Shown here: one piece after another, positions 27,188 through 37,200 of the stretch
Numbering within the stretch: the stretch's first letter is position 1
Layout: the number at the start of each line of letters is the position of its first letter
Assembly: GCF_030814835.1 (NCBI RefSeq)
Contig: NZ_JAUSVS010000012.1
Coordinates: 1-64,000, forward strand
Reading direction: 5' to 3'
Length of the DNA: 64,000 nucleotides
Source: Caulobacter ginsengisoli
Lineage (GTDB): Bacteria > Pseudomonadota > Alphaproteobacteria > Caulobacterales > Caulobacteraceae
Notes under the pieces: generated by a model
Seen by the model: the letters and a program-made list of their open reading frames with translations, nothing else
Told to the model about the DNA's origin: nothing
Databases searched by the model: none
Made by a program: the position numbers and the translations under genes

Positions 27188-27275
27188 GTCACGCTCCCCG
27201 ATCCTGCGCGAAGCAGGATGAGGTCAACGTCGTTAAAATTGCGTGGCGGTATGTCGCATGATTCTGGGTTGCCGC

Positions 27276-28214
27276 TCAGGCCAGCTTGATCTCTCGCAGC
27301 CGCTCCAGAAGGAAGTCGTTGGCGGTGATGGGGGTCGGGTAGCGGTCGGGGCGGTCGGCCGTGACCGTGCCCGGCAGGGTCTTGATCAGATAGTCCGGCG
27401 CGAAATGCAGGAAGAAGGGCGTCGAGTAGCGCGCCACGTTGCGGCGTTCCGGCGGCGGGTTGACCACCCGGTGGCTGGTCGAGGGCAGGACGTGGTTGGT
27501 GGCCCGCTGCAGCATGTCGCCGATGTTGCAGACCACCGAGCCCGGCGGCGGGTTGATCGGCAACCAGCGGCCGTCGCGGTCCTTGACTTCCAGCCCGCCC
27601 TCTTCGGCGCCGAGCAAGAGCGTGATGGCGTTGATGTCCTCATGGGCGCCGGCCCGCACATTGGGCCCGTCGAAGCCCGAGGGCGGATAGTGCAGCAGCC
27701 GCAGGATCGAGTTGCCGTCGGCGATGGCGGCGTCGAACAGGTGGCGGTCCAGGCCCAGATAGCAGGCGATGGCCTCCATCACCTGGTGGCCCATGGCGTC
27801 CAGGCGCTCGAACAGCCAGGTCAGGTCGCTCTGGAAGCCTTCGATCTCCGAGGGCCAGAGGTTGGGGGGCATGTGGGGCGTGAAGCGATGGCCCGGCGGC
27901 AGGTCGCGGCCGACATGCCAGAATTCCTTGAGGTCATAGTGCTCGGCCCCCTTGGCGGTCTCCACGCCGAAGGGGATGTAGCCGCGCTGGCCGTTGCCGC
28001 CGGGGACGTTGTATTTCTTCTTCACGGCCTCGGGCAGGGCGAAGAAGGCCTTGGCCTTGTCGATGGCCCGGTCGATGTGGGGCTGGTCCATCGGGTGGTC
28101 GCTGATTACCGCGAAGCCGTAGCGGGCGAAGCTGTCCCCTAAGTCCCGGGTGAAGCCGGCGAAGTCGGTCGTGAACCGCTTGAACGAGACGGGTGGGATG
28201 GCGGACTGCGGCAT
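27276..28214 (-). CDS. 2-oxoglutarate/Fe(II) oxygenase, isopenicillin N synthase-like
   Basis: A 312-residue protein. The N-terminal DIOX_N region contains RYGFAVISDHPM and FFALPEAVKKKYNVPGGNGQRGYIPFG; the core has AHEDINAITLLLGAEEGGLEV, giving the His-x-Asp iron ligands, and STSHRVVNPPPERRNVARYSTPFF, giving the third His and the RxS 2-oxoglutarate site. Related bacterial enzymes hydroxylate or desaturate small molecules; the substrate here is unknown. The start is the ATG at 28214, because the family begins there; the longer open frame upstream has no homology. It stands alone between two convergent or parallel units. Confidence 0.88.
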   Translation of the reverse strand: MPQSAIPPVSFKRFTTDFAGFTRDLGDSFARYGFAVISDHPMDQPHIDRAIDKAKAFFALPEAVKKKYNVPGGNGQRGYIPFGVETAKGAEHYDLKEFWHVGRDLPPGHRFTPHMPPNLWPSEIEGFQSDLTWLFERLDAMGHQVMEAIACYLGLDRHLFDAAIADGNSILRLLHYPPSGFDGPNVRAGAHEDINAITLLLGAEEGGLEVKDRDGRWLPINPPPGSVVCNIGDMLQRATNHVLPSTSHRVVNPPPERRNVARYSTPFFLHFAPDYLIKTLPGTVTADRPDRYPTPITANDFLLERLREIKLA

Positions 28215-28261
28215 GGCGGGACTCCTGGGCGCGACGGCCGGCTCTCTACACCGACAACCGC

Positions 28262-28475
28262 GCCAGGGGGAGGCCCCAACGCGCCTCCTCTCCTCTCCGA
28301 GGAGAGGTCGACTCTGAGCGCGCCAGCGCGAAGAGCGGGTGAGGAGACAGATCGGCGAAAGCGTGTCGGGGGAAACACCCTGCGCCGGCGGAAGGCCGAA
28401 CCGCCGCAAGGGCTCCCCCTCCGGGGACGCCGCCTTCGGCGTGTCCCTCGCTCCCCCTCGCAAGCGAGGGGGAGA
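28262..28475. repeat. intergenic region with hairpin-rich repeat arms
   Basis: The 262-bp gap between the oxygenase and the antiporter holds no gene. It contains CTCCTCTCCGAGGAGAGG at the left and CTCCCCCTCGCAAGCGAGGGGGAG at the right, both strong hairpins, with GGAAGGCCGAACCGCC and GACGCCGCCTTCGGCGTG between. The design (arms of GGGGGAG hairpins close to a stop codon) resembles the other elements, but I could not match it base for base to a second copy here. Confidence 0.5.
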
Positions 28476-28476
28476 G

Positions 28477-30393
28477 TTATGCCCCGGACTCCCACCCCTC
28501 CCGCTCGGCTTCCTCGCGGATGTCCTCGTCGCGGCCGGAGGTTTCCCAGCCGTCGGCGCCCTCCGGCTTCATGCGTTCCAGGTCGGCGGCCAGCAGCTTG
28601 TTCATGGTGTCCTGGGCGTCGCGGCTGGCCAGCATGTAGGCCTCGGTCTGGCCCCAGATCGGGCGCAGCTCCTCGAAGGTGCGGCGGTCGTGGCGGCGGA
28701 AGAAGTCGGCCGCGCGCTGGGCCCGGTGAGCGCGGAAGCCCAGCTTGCGCAGGGCCGTGACGCCGAGCGCCAGGCTGGCCTCGAAGGTCTCGCGCTCGAC
28801 CGCGTCGGCGCCGTTGGCCAGGAGGTCATAGGCGTGGCGGCGGTCGAAGGCCCGGGCCAGGATGATGATGTTGGGGAAGGCCTTGCGGGCCCGCTCGACC
28901 AGTTCGCTGGTCTTGGCCTGGTCGTCCAGGGCGACGATCAGCATCCTGGCCTTCTCGGCCCCGGCGGCCCGCAGCAGGTCGAGGCGCGTGGCGTCGCCAT
29001 AGTGCACCGGGCGGCCGAAGCGGCGCAGCAGCTCGATCTGCTCGATGTCGCTGTCCAGCACGGTGGAGCGGAAGCCGTTGGCGGTCAGCATGCGGCCGGC
29101 GATCTGACCGAAGCGGCCGAAGCCGGCGATGATGATGTCGGGCTCGCCCTCCTCGAAGACCGGGTCGGGGATGGCGGGGGCCACCACATGGGCGTCCAGC
29201 CAGCGGGCGATGCGCTCATAGGCGATGACGGTCAGCGGGGTGAAGGCCATCGACATGGCGACGGCGGCGGTCAGCAGGCTGGCCAGCTTTGGGTCGATCA
29301 CCCCGGCGCCCACCGTGAAGGCCAGCAGCACGAAGGCGAACTCGCCGCCCTGGGCCAGGGCGACTCCCACGGCCGAGGCGACGCGGTTGGAGGCGCCGCC
29401 GATCTTGGCCAGGCTGAACATCACGGTGAACTTCAGGGTCATCAGCCCCAGCACCACGCCCAGCAGCAGCAGGGGCTGGGTGAGGATCAGCGGCACGTCG
29501 ATCTGGGCGCCGACGGTGATGAAGAACAGGCCCAGCAGCAGGCCCCGGAAGGGCTCGATGTCGGTCTCCAGCTCGCGGCGGAATTCGCTCTCGGCCAGGA
29601 CGACGCCGGCGAGGAAGGCGCCCAGGGCGGCGGAGAGGCCGACCATCTGCATCAAGGCCGCGACCCCCACCACGATCAGCAGGGCCGAGGCGGTGAAGAT
29701 CTCGCGCAGGCGGGCCTGGGCGATGAAGCGGAACATCGGTCTGACCGCGAACCGGCCGACCCCGATGACGGTGGCGACGGCGGCCAGCACGGCCAGGGTC
29801 TGCAGCCAGGCGGGCAGGCTGGAGATCAGGCTGCCGGTCCCGTGCGCCTGGACCGCGCCGGTGACCACCGGGGCGTGGGTGGCCAGCAGCGGGAGGAGGG
29901 CGAAGAGCGGAATGACCGACAGGTCCTGCAGCAGCAGCACCCCGAAGGCGGCCCGGCCGATGGCTCCCTGGCGCAGGCCCTTCTCGTCCAGGGTCTGCAG
30001 GACGATGGCGGTGGAGGACATGGCCAGGACCAGGCCGACGGCCAGCGCCGTGCGCCAGTCCAGGCCCAGGAGGGTGGCGGCGGCGGCGATGGCGAAGGCG
30101 GTGGCCAGCACCTGGGCCCCGCCCAGGCCGAAGATGGTCTTGCGCATCGACCACAGCAGGGCCGGCCGGACCTCCAGACCGATCAGGAAAAGCAGGATGA
30201 CCACGCCGAACTCGGCGAACTTCATCACGTCGGCCTGCTCGCCGACCAGCGACAGGGCATAGGGGCCGATGATCAGCCCGGCGATCAGGTAGCCCAGCAC
30301 CGAGCCCAGTCCCAGCCGCTTGGCCGCCACCACCGAGACGACGCCGGCGCTTAGATAGACCAGGGCCTGGATGAGGAAGGATTGCGCGTGCAT
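28477..30393 (-). CDS. KefB/KefC-like monovalent cation:proton antiporter (CPA2)
   Basis: A 638-residue protein. About 12 hydrophobic segments form the CPA2 exchanger domain (LGSVLGYLIAGLIIGPYAL, SAALGAFLAGVVLAESEF, GLFFITVGAQI, ALAQGGEFAFVLLAF), followed by a Rossmann TrkA-N domain IIIAGFGRFGQIAGR with GxGxxG, and a C-terminal tail. This is the glutathione-gated K+/H+ efflux plan. The ATG at 30393 shares one base with the stop codon of the upstream kefF-like gene, so the longer open frame is not its own. Coupling with a quinone reductase matches the kefF-kefC arrangement of enterobacteria. Confidence 0.9.
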   Translation of the reverse strand: MHAQSFLIQALVYLSAGVVSVVAAKRLGLGSVLGYLIAGLIIGPYALSLVGEQADVMKFAEFGVVILLFLIGLEVRPALLWSMRKTIFGLGGAQVLATAFAIAAAATLLGLDWRTALAVGLVLAMSSTAIVLQTLDEKGLRQGAIGRAAFGVLLLQDLSVIPLFALLPLLATHAPVVTGAVQAHGTGSLISSLPAWLQTLAVLAAVATVIGVGRFAVRPMFRFIAQARLREIFTASALLIVVGVAALMQMVGLSAALGAFLAGVVLAESEFRRELETDIEPFRGLLLGLFFITVGAQIDVPLILTQPLLLLGVVLGLMTLKFTVMFSLAKIGGASNRVASAVGVALAQGGEFAFVLLAFTVGAGVIDPKLASLLTAAVAMSMAFTPLTVIAYERIARWLDAHVVAPAIPDPVFEEGEPDIIIAGFGRFGQIAGRMLTANGFRSTVLDSDIEQIELLRRFGRPVHYGDATRLDLLRAAGAEKARMLIVALDDQAKTSELVERARKAFPNIIILARAFDRRHAYDLLANGADAVERETFEASLALGVTALRKLGFRAHRAQRAADFFRRHDRRTFEELRPIWGQTEAYMLASRDAQDTMNKLLAADLERMKPEGADGWETSGRDEDIREEAEREGWESGA

Positions 30394-30971
30394 CAGGCCT
30401 TCACCTTGCGGCCCGGTTTGGGGACCTGGGTCAGCGACACCAGCCGCTGGCGGTAGAACTCGGCCTTCATGGCCAGGCCCTTCTCGTCCTTCAATGGCGC
30501 GCCATGCACCACGAAGGGGTTTTCCCAGGTCATGCCGCACAGATGGGCGGTCTGCTCCAGCGGGCGCAGGAATTCCTCCATGGTGAAGCGGTTGTAGCCA
30601 CGCTTGTGATAGGCCTCGGCCGGTCCGCCGGTGGTGCAGGCGACGAAGAGGCGCTTGCCCAACAGCTTGTCGCCGCCCTTGCCGTAGGCGAAGCCGTGCA
30701 GCCAGACCAGGTCCAGCCACTCCTTCATCAGGGCCGGGGTGGAATACCAGTACATCGGGAACTGCAGGGCGATGACGTCGTGGGCCAGCAGACGGGCCTG
30801 CTCGGCCTCCACGTCGATCACATAGTCGGGATAGGTCTCATAGAGGTCGTGGAAGGTAATGGCCTCCATCTCCTCCGCCACTTTCGACAGCACCAGGTTG
30901 GCCCGCGAGCGCTCCAGCGCCGGGTGGGCGAAGACGAGCAGGACCGAGGCTTCGCCCTCCGATTGGCTCAT
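30393..30971 (-). CDS. kefF: flavodoxin-fold NAD(P)H:quinone oxidoreductase, KefF/MdaB-like
   Basis: About 192 residues from the ATG at 30971; GTG 30989 would give 198. Motifs are VLLVFAHPALERSRAN (FMN phosphate loop), DVIALQFPMYWYSTPALMKEWLD and LFVACTTGGPAEAYHKRGYNRF, as in KefF and MdaB. KefF is the cytoplasmic ancillary subunit that stimulates KefC and has quinone reductase activity. The stop codon overlaps the start of the antiporter gene by one base, which strongly supports a functional pair. The gene is divergent from scoA. Confidence 0.88.
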   Translation of the reverse strand: MSQSEGEASVLLVFAHPALERSRANLVLSKVAEEMEAITFHDLYETYPDYVIDVEAEQARLLAHDVIALQFPMYWYSTPALMKEWLDLVWLHGFAYGKGGDKLLGKRLFVACTTGGPAEAYHKRGYNRFTMEEFLRPLEQTAHLCGMTWENPFVVHGAPLKDEKGLAMKAEFYRQRLVSLTQVPKPGRKVKA

Positions 30972-31070
30972 GGTATCAGCCTTGCTCACGCAGCCTCCCG
31001 GTTATTCATCAAGACTTGAATTTCAATCTCGCACCTGCGAGATGAGCCGGCTTTCGCAACAGGAGCGTTC

Positions 31071-31781
31071 ATGGTCGACAAGGTTCGCAAGGACGGCGCG
31101 GAGGCCCTGGCCGGGCTTCTGAAGGACGGCATGACCATCATGGCCGGCGGGTTCGGCCTGTGCGGCATTCCCGAGAACCTGATCGCCGCGATCCGGCTGG
31201 CGGGGACGAAGGATCTCACGGTGATCTCCAACAACTGCGGGGTCGACGGCTTCGGCCTGGGCATCCTGCTGGAGAACCGCCAGATCCGGAAGATGGTCAG
31301 CTCCTATGTGGGGGAGAACAAGCTGTTCGAACAGCTCTACCTCTCCGGAGACCTGGAACTGGAGTTCAATCCGCAGGGGACCCTGGCCGAACGCATCCGG
31401 GCCGGCGGGGCGGGCATCCCGGCCTTCTTCACCAAGACCGGGGTCGGCACCCTGGTGGCCGAGGGCAAGGAGACCCGCGAGTTCGAGGACGGCCTCTATG
31501 TCATGGAGCGTTGGCTGAAGGCGGATCTGGCCATCGTCAAGGCCTGGAAGGGCGACGCCGAGGGCAACCTGATCTATCGGAAGACCGCCCGGAACTTCAA
31601 TCCGATGATGGCCACAGCCGGCGCCGCCACGGTCGCCGAGGTCGAGCATATCGTCGAGATCGGCGCGCTCGATAAGGACAACATCCACACCCCGGGCATC
31701 TTCGTCGACCGGCTGTTCAAGGGCGCGGTGTTCGAAAAGCGCATCGAGCGCGTCACCACCCGCGACCGGGAGACTGTGTAA
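31071..31781 (+). CDS. scoA: 3-oxoacid CoA-transferase subunit A
   Basis: A 236-residue protein with the CoA-transferase subunit A signature [19 protein letters not shown] and the family segments FFTKTGVGT and [12 protein letters not shown]. With ScoB it moves CoA from succinyl-CoA to acetoacetate, letting ketone bodies from polyhydroxybutyrate or amino acids enter metabolism. The ATG at 31071 follows AGGAGCGTTC. The stop codon overlaps the start of scoB (TAATG). Confidence 0.93.
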   Translation: MVDKVRKDGAEALAGLLKDGMTIMAGGFGLCGIPENLIAAIRLAGTKDLTVISNNCGVDGFGLGILLENRQIRKMVSSYVGENKLFEQLYLSGDLELEFNPQGTLAERIRAGGAGIPAFFTKTGVGTLVAEGKETREFEDGLYVMERWLKADLAIVKAWKGDAEGNLIYRKTARNFNPMMATAGAATVAEVEHIVEIGALDKDNIHTPGIFVDRLFKGAVFEKRIERVTTRDRETV

Positions 31782-32410
31782 TGGCCTGGACCCGCGACGA
31801 GATGGCGGCCCGCGCCGCCCAGGAGCTGCAGGACGGCTTCTATGTGAACCTGGGGATCGGCATTCCGACCCTGGTGGCCAACTACATCCCCGAGGGGATG
31901 CATGTGACCCTGCAGTCCGAGAACGGCATGCTGGGCATGGGCCCCTTCCCCTATCCGGGCGAAGAGGACGCCGATCTGATCAACGCCGGCAAGCAGACCA
32001 TCACCGAGCTGGCCAGCTCGTCCTATTTCAGCTCGGCCGATAGCTTCGGCATGATCCGCGGCGGCCATATCGCCCTGTCGATCCTGGGCGGCATGCAGGT
32101 GGCCGAGAATGGCGACCTGGCCAACTGGATGGTGCCGGGCAAGATGGTCAAGGGCATGGGCGGGGCCATGGACCTGGTGGCCGGCGTGCGCCGGGTGGTG
32201 GTGGTCATGGACCACTGCGAGAAGACCGGGGCCTCCAAGTTCCTGAAGGCCTGCACCTTGCCGATCACCGGCGCCGGGGTGGTGGACCTGCTGATCACCG
32301 AGCTTGGCGTGTTCGACGTTGGCCGGGGGGCCGGGGTCAAGGTGGTGGAGTTGGCCCCGGGCGTTACGCTGGACGAGGTCAGGGCCAAGACCGAGGCGAC
32401 GATCGGCTAG
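31781..32410 (+). CDS. scoB: 3-oxoacid CoA-transferase subunit B
   Basis: A 209-residue protein with [18 protein letters not shown] and the catalytic-glutamate signature [12 protein letters not shown], then [14 protein letters not shown] and [20 protein letters not shown]. It is the catalytic subunit partner of ScoA; the Glu forms the covalent CoA intermediate. Overlap by one base with scoA ensures coupled synthesis. Its TAG is followed immediately by the TAG-sharing 3' end of the convergent glycosyltransferase gene, leaving no intergenic space. Confidence 0.94.
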   Translation: MAWTRDEMAARAAQELQDGFYVNLGIGIPTLVANYIPEGMHVTLQSENGMLGMGPFPYPGEEDADLINAGKQTITELASSSYFSSADSFGMIRGGHIALSILGGMQVAENGDLANWMVPGKMVKGMGGAMDLVAGVRRVVVVMDHCEKTGASKFLKACTLPITGAGVVDLLITELGVFDVGRGAGVKVVELAPGVTLDEVRAKTEATIG

Positions 32411-34000
32411 CTAGCGCGCCACCGGCCTGAACCCCTCGCCCAGGATCACCGACATCCGGCGGACGCAGCGGTTGTCGTAGTGGGCTGGGGTCTCCTTGGG
32501 CTTCTGGGCGCAGGGCAGGCTGAGGAAGTCGCGGGTGGTGCGGACCACCGAGGCGGCCGCGAAATCCTGCGAGATGGCGCCGACGTTGCGGCCCTCGAAG
32601 CTGGCGACGATGACCCGGCGGCCCTGGGCCGGGGTCAGGGGCGACTCGGCCTCGGCCTGGTTGCCGGCCTCGGCCCGCTTGACCCACATCCGCAGGGGCA
32701 GGGCGTCCGGGCGGCTGAAATAGTCCCGCTGGTAATAGGCCATGGTGTTGAACAGGAAGCGGTTGTCGACGGCGATGGCGGTCAGGCCGCCGTTGGCCGC
32801 CGCCAGGTCCGCCTCGTCGAGGATGGCCTCGCTCATAGCCTTCCAGCCGCGCACCCGCTTGATGCTGTTGGCGAAGCCGGCCTTGTCGATCAGCCGGGGA
32901 TTGGCCAGGCCGATTTCGACGGCCACGACCAGCAGGCCCTGCAGGCCGATGGCGATGGCGAGGAGAACCGGCGCCACGCGCCGCCAGCGACCGGGCCAGG
33001 GCCGGGTCAGCAGGGCGGCGGCCAGCACCGAGCCGGCCACATAGGCGCTGGCGGCCCAGTTGTCGTTGGCGCGCGAGATGAAGGCCTGGACGGTCACCAC
33101 CAGCAGCGGCGGCAGGGTGAGGCAGGCCAGCAGCAGGTCAGGCCCGGCCAGCTTGCGGCGCACGGCCAGCAGGATGAGCCCGCCCAGCAAGACGGCGAAG
33201 GGGATGGGGCCGAACACCCCGAACTGCGCGCCCAGGAAGCTGGCCATCTCGCCGGGATTGAACAGCCTGCCGGCCCCCCAGTCGGCATTGGCCGCGGTGT
33301 GGCCGACCGTGGCGAAGTGGTGGGCGGCGTTCCAGATCAGGTTGGGGGCCAGGACCAGCAGGAAGACGCCGATCGTTGTCCCCGCCGCCTTGAGGGTCCA
33401 GGCCTGGCGGGCCTGGGAAGACAGGGCCAGGTGCAGGACGATGCCGATCACCGCGTAGAGGGCGGCGTATTTGCTGAGCATGGCCAGGCCCAGCGCCGCG
33501 CCCAGGCCCGCGGCCGCGCGAATCTTAAAGTCCGTACTCTGATGAGTGGCATAGGCCAGCAGGGCCAGGGCCAGGAAGCAGAGCAGCGGGGCGTCGGTCG
33601 AGATGATGAAGGACGACTGCTGCACGCCCGGCATCAGGCTGTAGAGGGCCGCCGCGGCCGCGCCCGTCCAGGGGCCGTAGAGCTTTCGTCCCGCCCCGAA
33701 CAGGGCCAGGGCCGCGACGAAATGGAAGAGGGGGGCGGAGAGGCGCACGAAGGCCTCGGCGTTGCCCGCCGTGGTGGTCAGCGCGATGGCCCAGGCGATC
33801 ATCGGCGGCTTGGAGAAGTAACCAAAGTCCAACTTTCGCGACCACAGCCAGTACTGGGCCTCGTCGGGGTAGATTTCCAGCGGCGAGGCGAAAAGCACCG
33901 CCACACGGAGCAATGTCAGGGCGACCAGCGCCCAGAGGCAAAGCCGCAAGCCCTTTTCCAGGTTGGGATTGCCGCTCAACGGGGTTGTGGCGTCGGTCAC
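32411..34000 (-). CDS. GT39/ArnT-like membrane glycosyltransferase
   Basis: A 529-residue protein with about 11-12 hydrophobic segments. The first periplasmic loop holds SPLEIYPDEAQYWLWSRKLDFGYFSKPPMIAW, the acidic motif of dolichol-phosphate-mannose:protein mannosyltransferase-like (GT39/GT83) enzymes such as ArnT. These transfer sugars from polyprenyl-phosphate carriers to lipid A, proteins or polysaccharide on the outer face of the inner membrane; the acceptor here is unknown. The GTG start at 34000 is fixed by CGGAGGCCGT just upstream. It is convergent with scoB and divergent from the TonB receptor. Confidence 0.85.
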   Translation of the reverse strand: MTDATTPLSGNPNLEKGLRLCLWALVALTLLRVAVLFASPLEIYPDEAQYWLWSRKLDFGYFSKPPMIAWAIALTTTAGNAEAFVRLSAPLFHFVAALALFGAGRKLYGPWTGAAAAALYSLMPGVQQSSFIISTDAPLLCFLALALLAYATHQSTDFKIRAAAGLGAALGLAMLSKYAALYAVIGIVLHLALSSQARQAWTLKAAGTTIGVFLLVLAPNLIWNAAHHFATVGHTAANADWGAGRLFNPGEMASFLGAQFGVFGPIPFAVLLGGLILLAVRRKLAGPDLLLACLTLPPLLVVTVQAFISRANDNWAASAYVAGSVLAAALLTRPWPGRWRRVAPVLLAIAIGLQGLLVVAVEIGLANPRLIDKAGFANSIKRVRGWKAMSEAILDEADLAAANGGLTAIAVDNRFLFNTMAYYQRDYFSRPDALPLRMWVKRAEAGNQAEAESPLTPAQGRRVIVASFEGRNVGAISQDFAAASVVRTTRDFLSLPCAQKPKETPAHYDNRCVRRMSVILGEGFRPVAR

Positions 34001-34282
34001 ACGGCCTCCGAGAATCGGCGCGGGAAACAGCTTTGCGCCGGACGCTCCTTCTACAGGCGAACCGCCCCGGGAGTGTCGCAAACTTGCGACAAGTCGCCTC
34101 AAAACCGCCCCGAAGTGTTAATGCCGCTTGCCTTGCTGCAGCGCACCCATACAAGGAATTCTATAGGCGTCATGATCCGCAGGGGGTCACCGAAGCTTCG
34201 CAAACCCACGCTAAAGGCGATGGACCGCGGGGCTGGGAACTCAAAGCAATTGGCCGGCGTCGGGATAAGAGGGGTTACTCAA

Positions 34283-37200
34283 ATGATGTTGATGAATAGG
34301 CTCGCCGGCGGCGCCGCGCTGTCCGTGCTGGCGCTGGCCATGTCGACCGCCGTCTATGCCCAGGAAACCACGGGCGGCGTCCGCGGCCAGATCACCGACG
34401 ACGCCGGCGCGCCCGTGGCCGGCGCCACGGTGACGATCACCCACGTTCCCACCGGTTCGGTGCAGACCACCATGTCCGGGGATAATGGCTTCTTTTCGGC
34501 CCGCGGCCTGCGCGTCGGCGGTCCATATACAATTTCGGCGACGGCCCCCGGTCATGACCCCCAGCAGACCACGGTTGCTTCCATCGGCGTCGGCGACCCC
34601 GCCGAGGTCGATCTGCTGCTCGCGAACTCCGGCGCCACCGTCGGCGAACTGATCGTCACCGCCTCTTCGTCCACCAAGCCCACCCAGGGCACGGGCACCA
34701 ACTTCTCTGGCTCTCAGGTGCAGGCCCTGCCCTCGATCTCCCGCGACCTGAAGGACGTCGCCCGGGCCGACCCGTTCGCCGTGGTCCAGGACCCGGACAA
34801 CCAGGACGCCCTCTCCTTCGGCGGCGTCAACACCCGCTTCAACCAGCTGACCGTCGACGGCATCCGCCAGAACGACGACTTCGGCCTCAACAACAACGGC
34901 TATCCGACCCAGCGCTCGCCGATCTCGATCGACGCCGTCGAAGGCGTCCAGGTCTCGATCGCGCCCTACAGCGTACTGAACAACGGCTTCCTCGGCGGCT
35001 CGATCAACGCGGTCACCAAGTCGGGCGGCAACAACTTCAGCGGCTCGCTGTTCTACGAGAAGACCGACGCCAAGCATAAGGGCGACACGATCCGCGGCAA
35101 CCCCGTCAAACTGACCTTCGAGGAGACCACCAAGGGCGGGACCTTTGGCGGCCCGATCATCAAGGACAAGCTGTTCTTCTTCCTGTCCTACGACGAGTTC
35201 GAGGGGATCTTCAACCTTGACCAGGGGCCGGCCGATTCGGACAAGACGACCCTGATCCCGCGCATCACCACCGGCGCCATCGACACCTTCCAGGCCGCGA
35301 CCCAGTCGGTCTACAACTATGATCCGGGCACGTGGGTGGACGGCGCTCCGCCGGTGTCGGACAAGAAATTCCTGGCCAAGGTCGACTGGAACATCACCAA
35401 CGATCAGCGCGCCTCGCTGACCTACCAGAAGACCGAGGGCAACTCGTTCAACGGCTCGACCTCGTCGACCTTCGCCTCGGGCAACAGCACCACCCAGCCG
35501 CAGATCGGCCTGGAATCGCGCCAGTATGACAAGAACGAGCTGCTGACGACCTACAACCTGCAGGTCAACTCGCAGTGGACGCCGGACTTCTCGACCCAGC
35601 TTCGGGTGGGCTGGAAGGAGACCGAGACCAGCCAGATTCCGCTGAAGGGCCTGGACGTCGGGCAAACCCAGGTGACCGTGACCGACCTGCCCGGCGTTCT
35701 CGCCGGCGCCGGCACCCCGCGCATCCAGTTCGGCGCCGACACCTTCCGGCACGACAACTATCTCGACGTCAAGACCACCAACATCGAGTTCTACGGCCGC
35801 TACAGCTGGGGGGCGAACGACTTCCTGGCCGGGATTCGGACCGAAGAACTGCAGGTCTTCAACGTCTTCGTCGCCAACTCTATCGGCAGCTACACCTTCA
35901 GCAGCTACACCAACTTCCTCAACCGGACGGCCCAGAGCTTCACGCTGACCGGCGCCGTCGATCCGACCGGCGGCACCGTGCCGGCGACGACCGGCACCGC
36001 CCGCGATGGCGCGGCGCAGTTTAAATACCGGCTGAACTCGCTCTATTTCGAGGACACCTACCAGTTCAGCGACACCATCCGCATTCTCGGCGGTCTGCGT
36101 TACGATTGGTATTCGATGGACAGCCTGCCCACCGAAAACACCAACTTCTTCTCGCGGGAAGGCTTCTCCAACCGCCAGAACCTGGACGGCGTCAGCATTC
36201 TCCTGCCGCGGATCTACGTGACCTGGGACCCCAGTGACAAATGGGACCTCAGCGCGGGCTTCGGGCGGTTCTCCAGCCAGGGCCTGAACGTCTGGATCTC
36301 CAACCCCTTCGCCAATGACGGGGTGCGCCAGACCAACGCCGTCTGCCCCGCCGGCCCCTATCTCAACGTCGACCTGCGCCAGGCGCCGGCCGGCTGCACC
36401 TTCACGCCCGGCAACGGCAACGTGAACGTCATGGATCCGGACTTCAAGATTCCGTCGGTCTGGAAGAGCACCTTCTCGGCCGCCTATACGACGGACCTGC
36501 CCTTCCTGGGCGAGGACTGGCGCTTCCAGTTCGACTATGTCTACGCCAAGAACAAGGACGCCCTGTACTGGTACGACCTGCGCGCCGTTCAGGCGGCCGG
36601 GCCCAACGGCGTGGCCCCGGACGGCCGTCCGGTCTACACCCGCTCGACCACCGGCACCATCGGCGCGAACGTCTTCGACATGATGCTGACCAACACCGAT
36701 GTGGGCATTTCCAAATCGGCGGCCTTCAGTGTGTCCAAGTCCTGGAACGACGGTTATCTCGACGGCCTGTCGATGCGGTTGGCCTACACCAACACCCACG
36801 CGACCGACGCCAACCCGATGACCAGCTCCATCGCCGATTCGAGCTTCGTGCGCTTTGCCTCGTCGGACCACAACCACCCGGGCGCCGCGACGTCCGACTA
36901 TGAAATCCGTGACCGCTACACGGTGACCCTGGACTATCATCGCAAGTTCTTCGGCGACTACGAGACCGGCGTCACCCTGTTCGGCCAGCGGAGGAGCGGC
37001 ACGCCGTTCAGCTATACCTTCGGCAACAGCCGGACCGGCAACTTCGACAACGACTTCGGCAACCTGGTCACCCAGACCTACAGCGGCCTGCAGGCCACCT
37101 CGAACCAGCTGCTCTATGTGCCGGCCAAGGACGCCAGCGGCGACGTCACCCTGACGAGCGATCCCAAGGTCCACTACGCCCCCGGTTTCGATATCGCCAG

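Noticed and set aside
28339-30354. A 671-codon plus-strand frame opposite the KefC-like gene
   Set aside because: It is Gln/Gly/Asp-rich shadow sequence of membrane helices; the minus strand has the CPA2 and TrkA-N domains.
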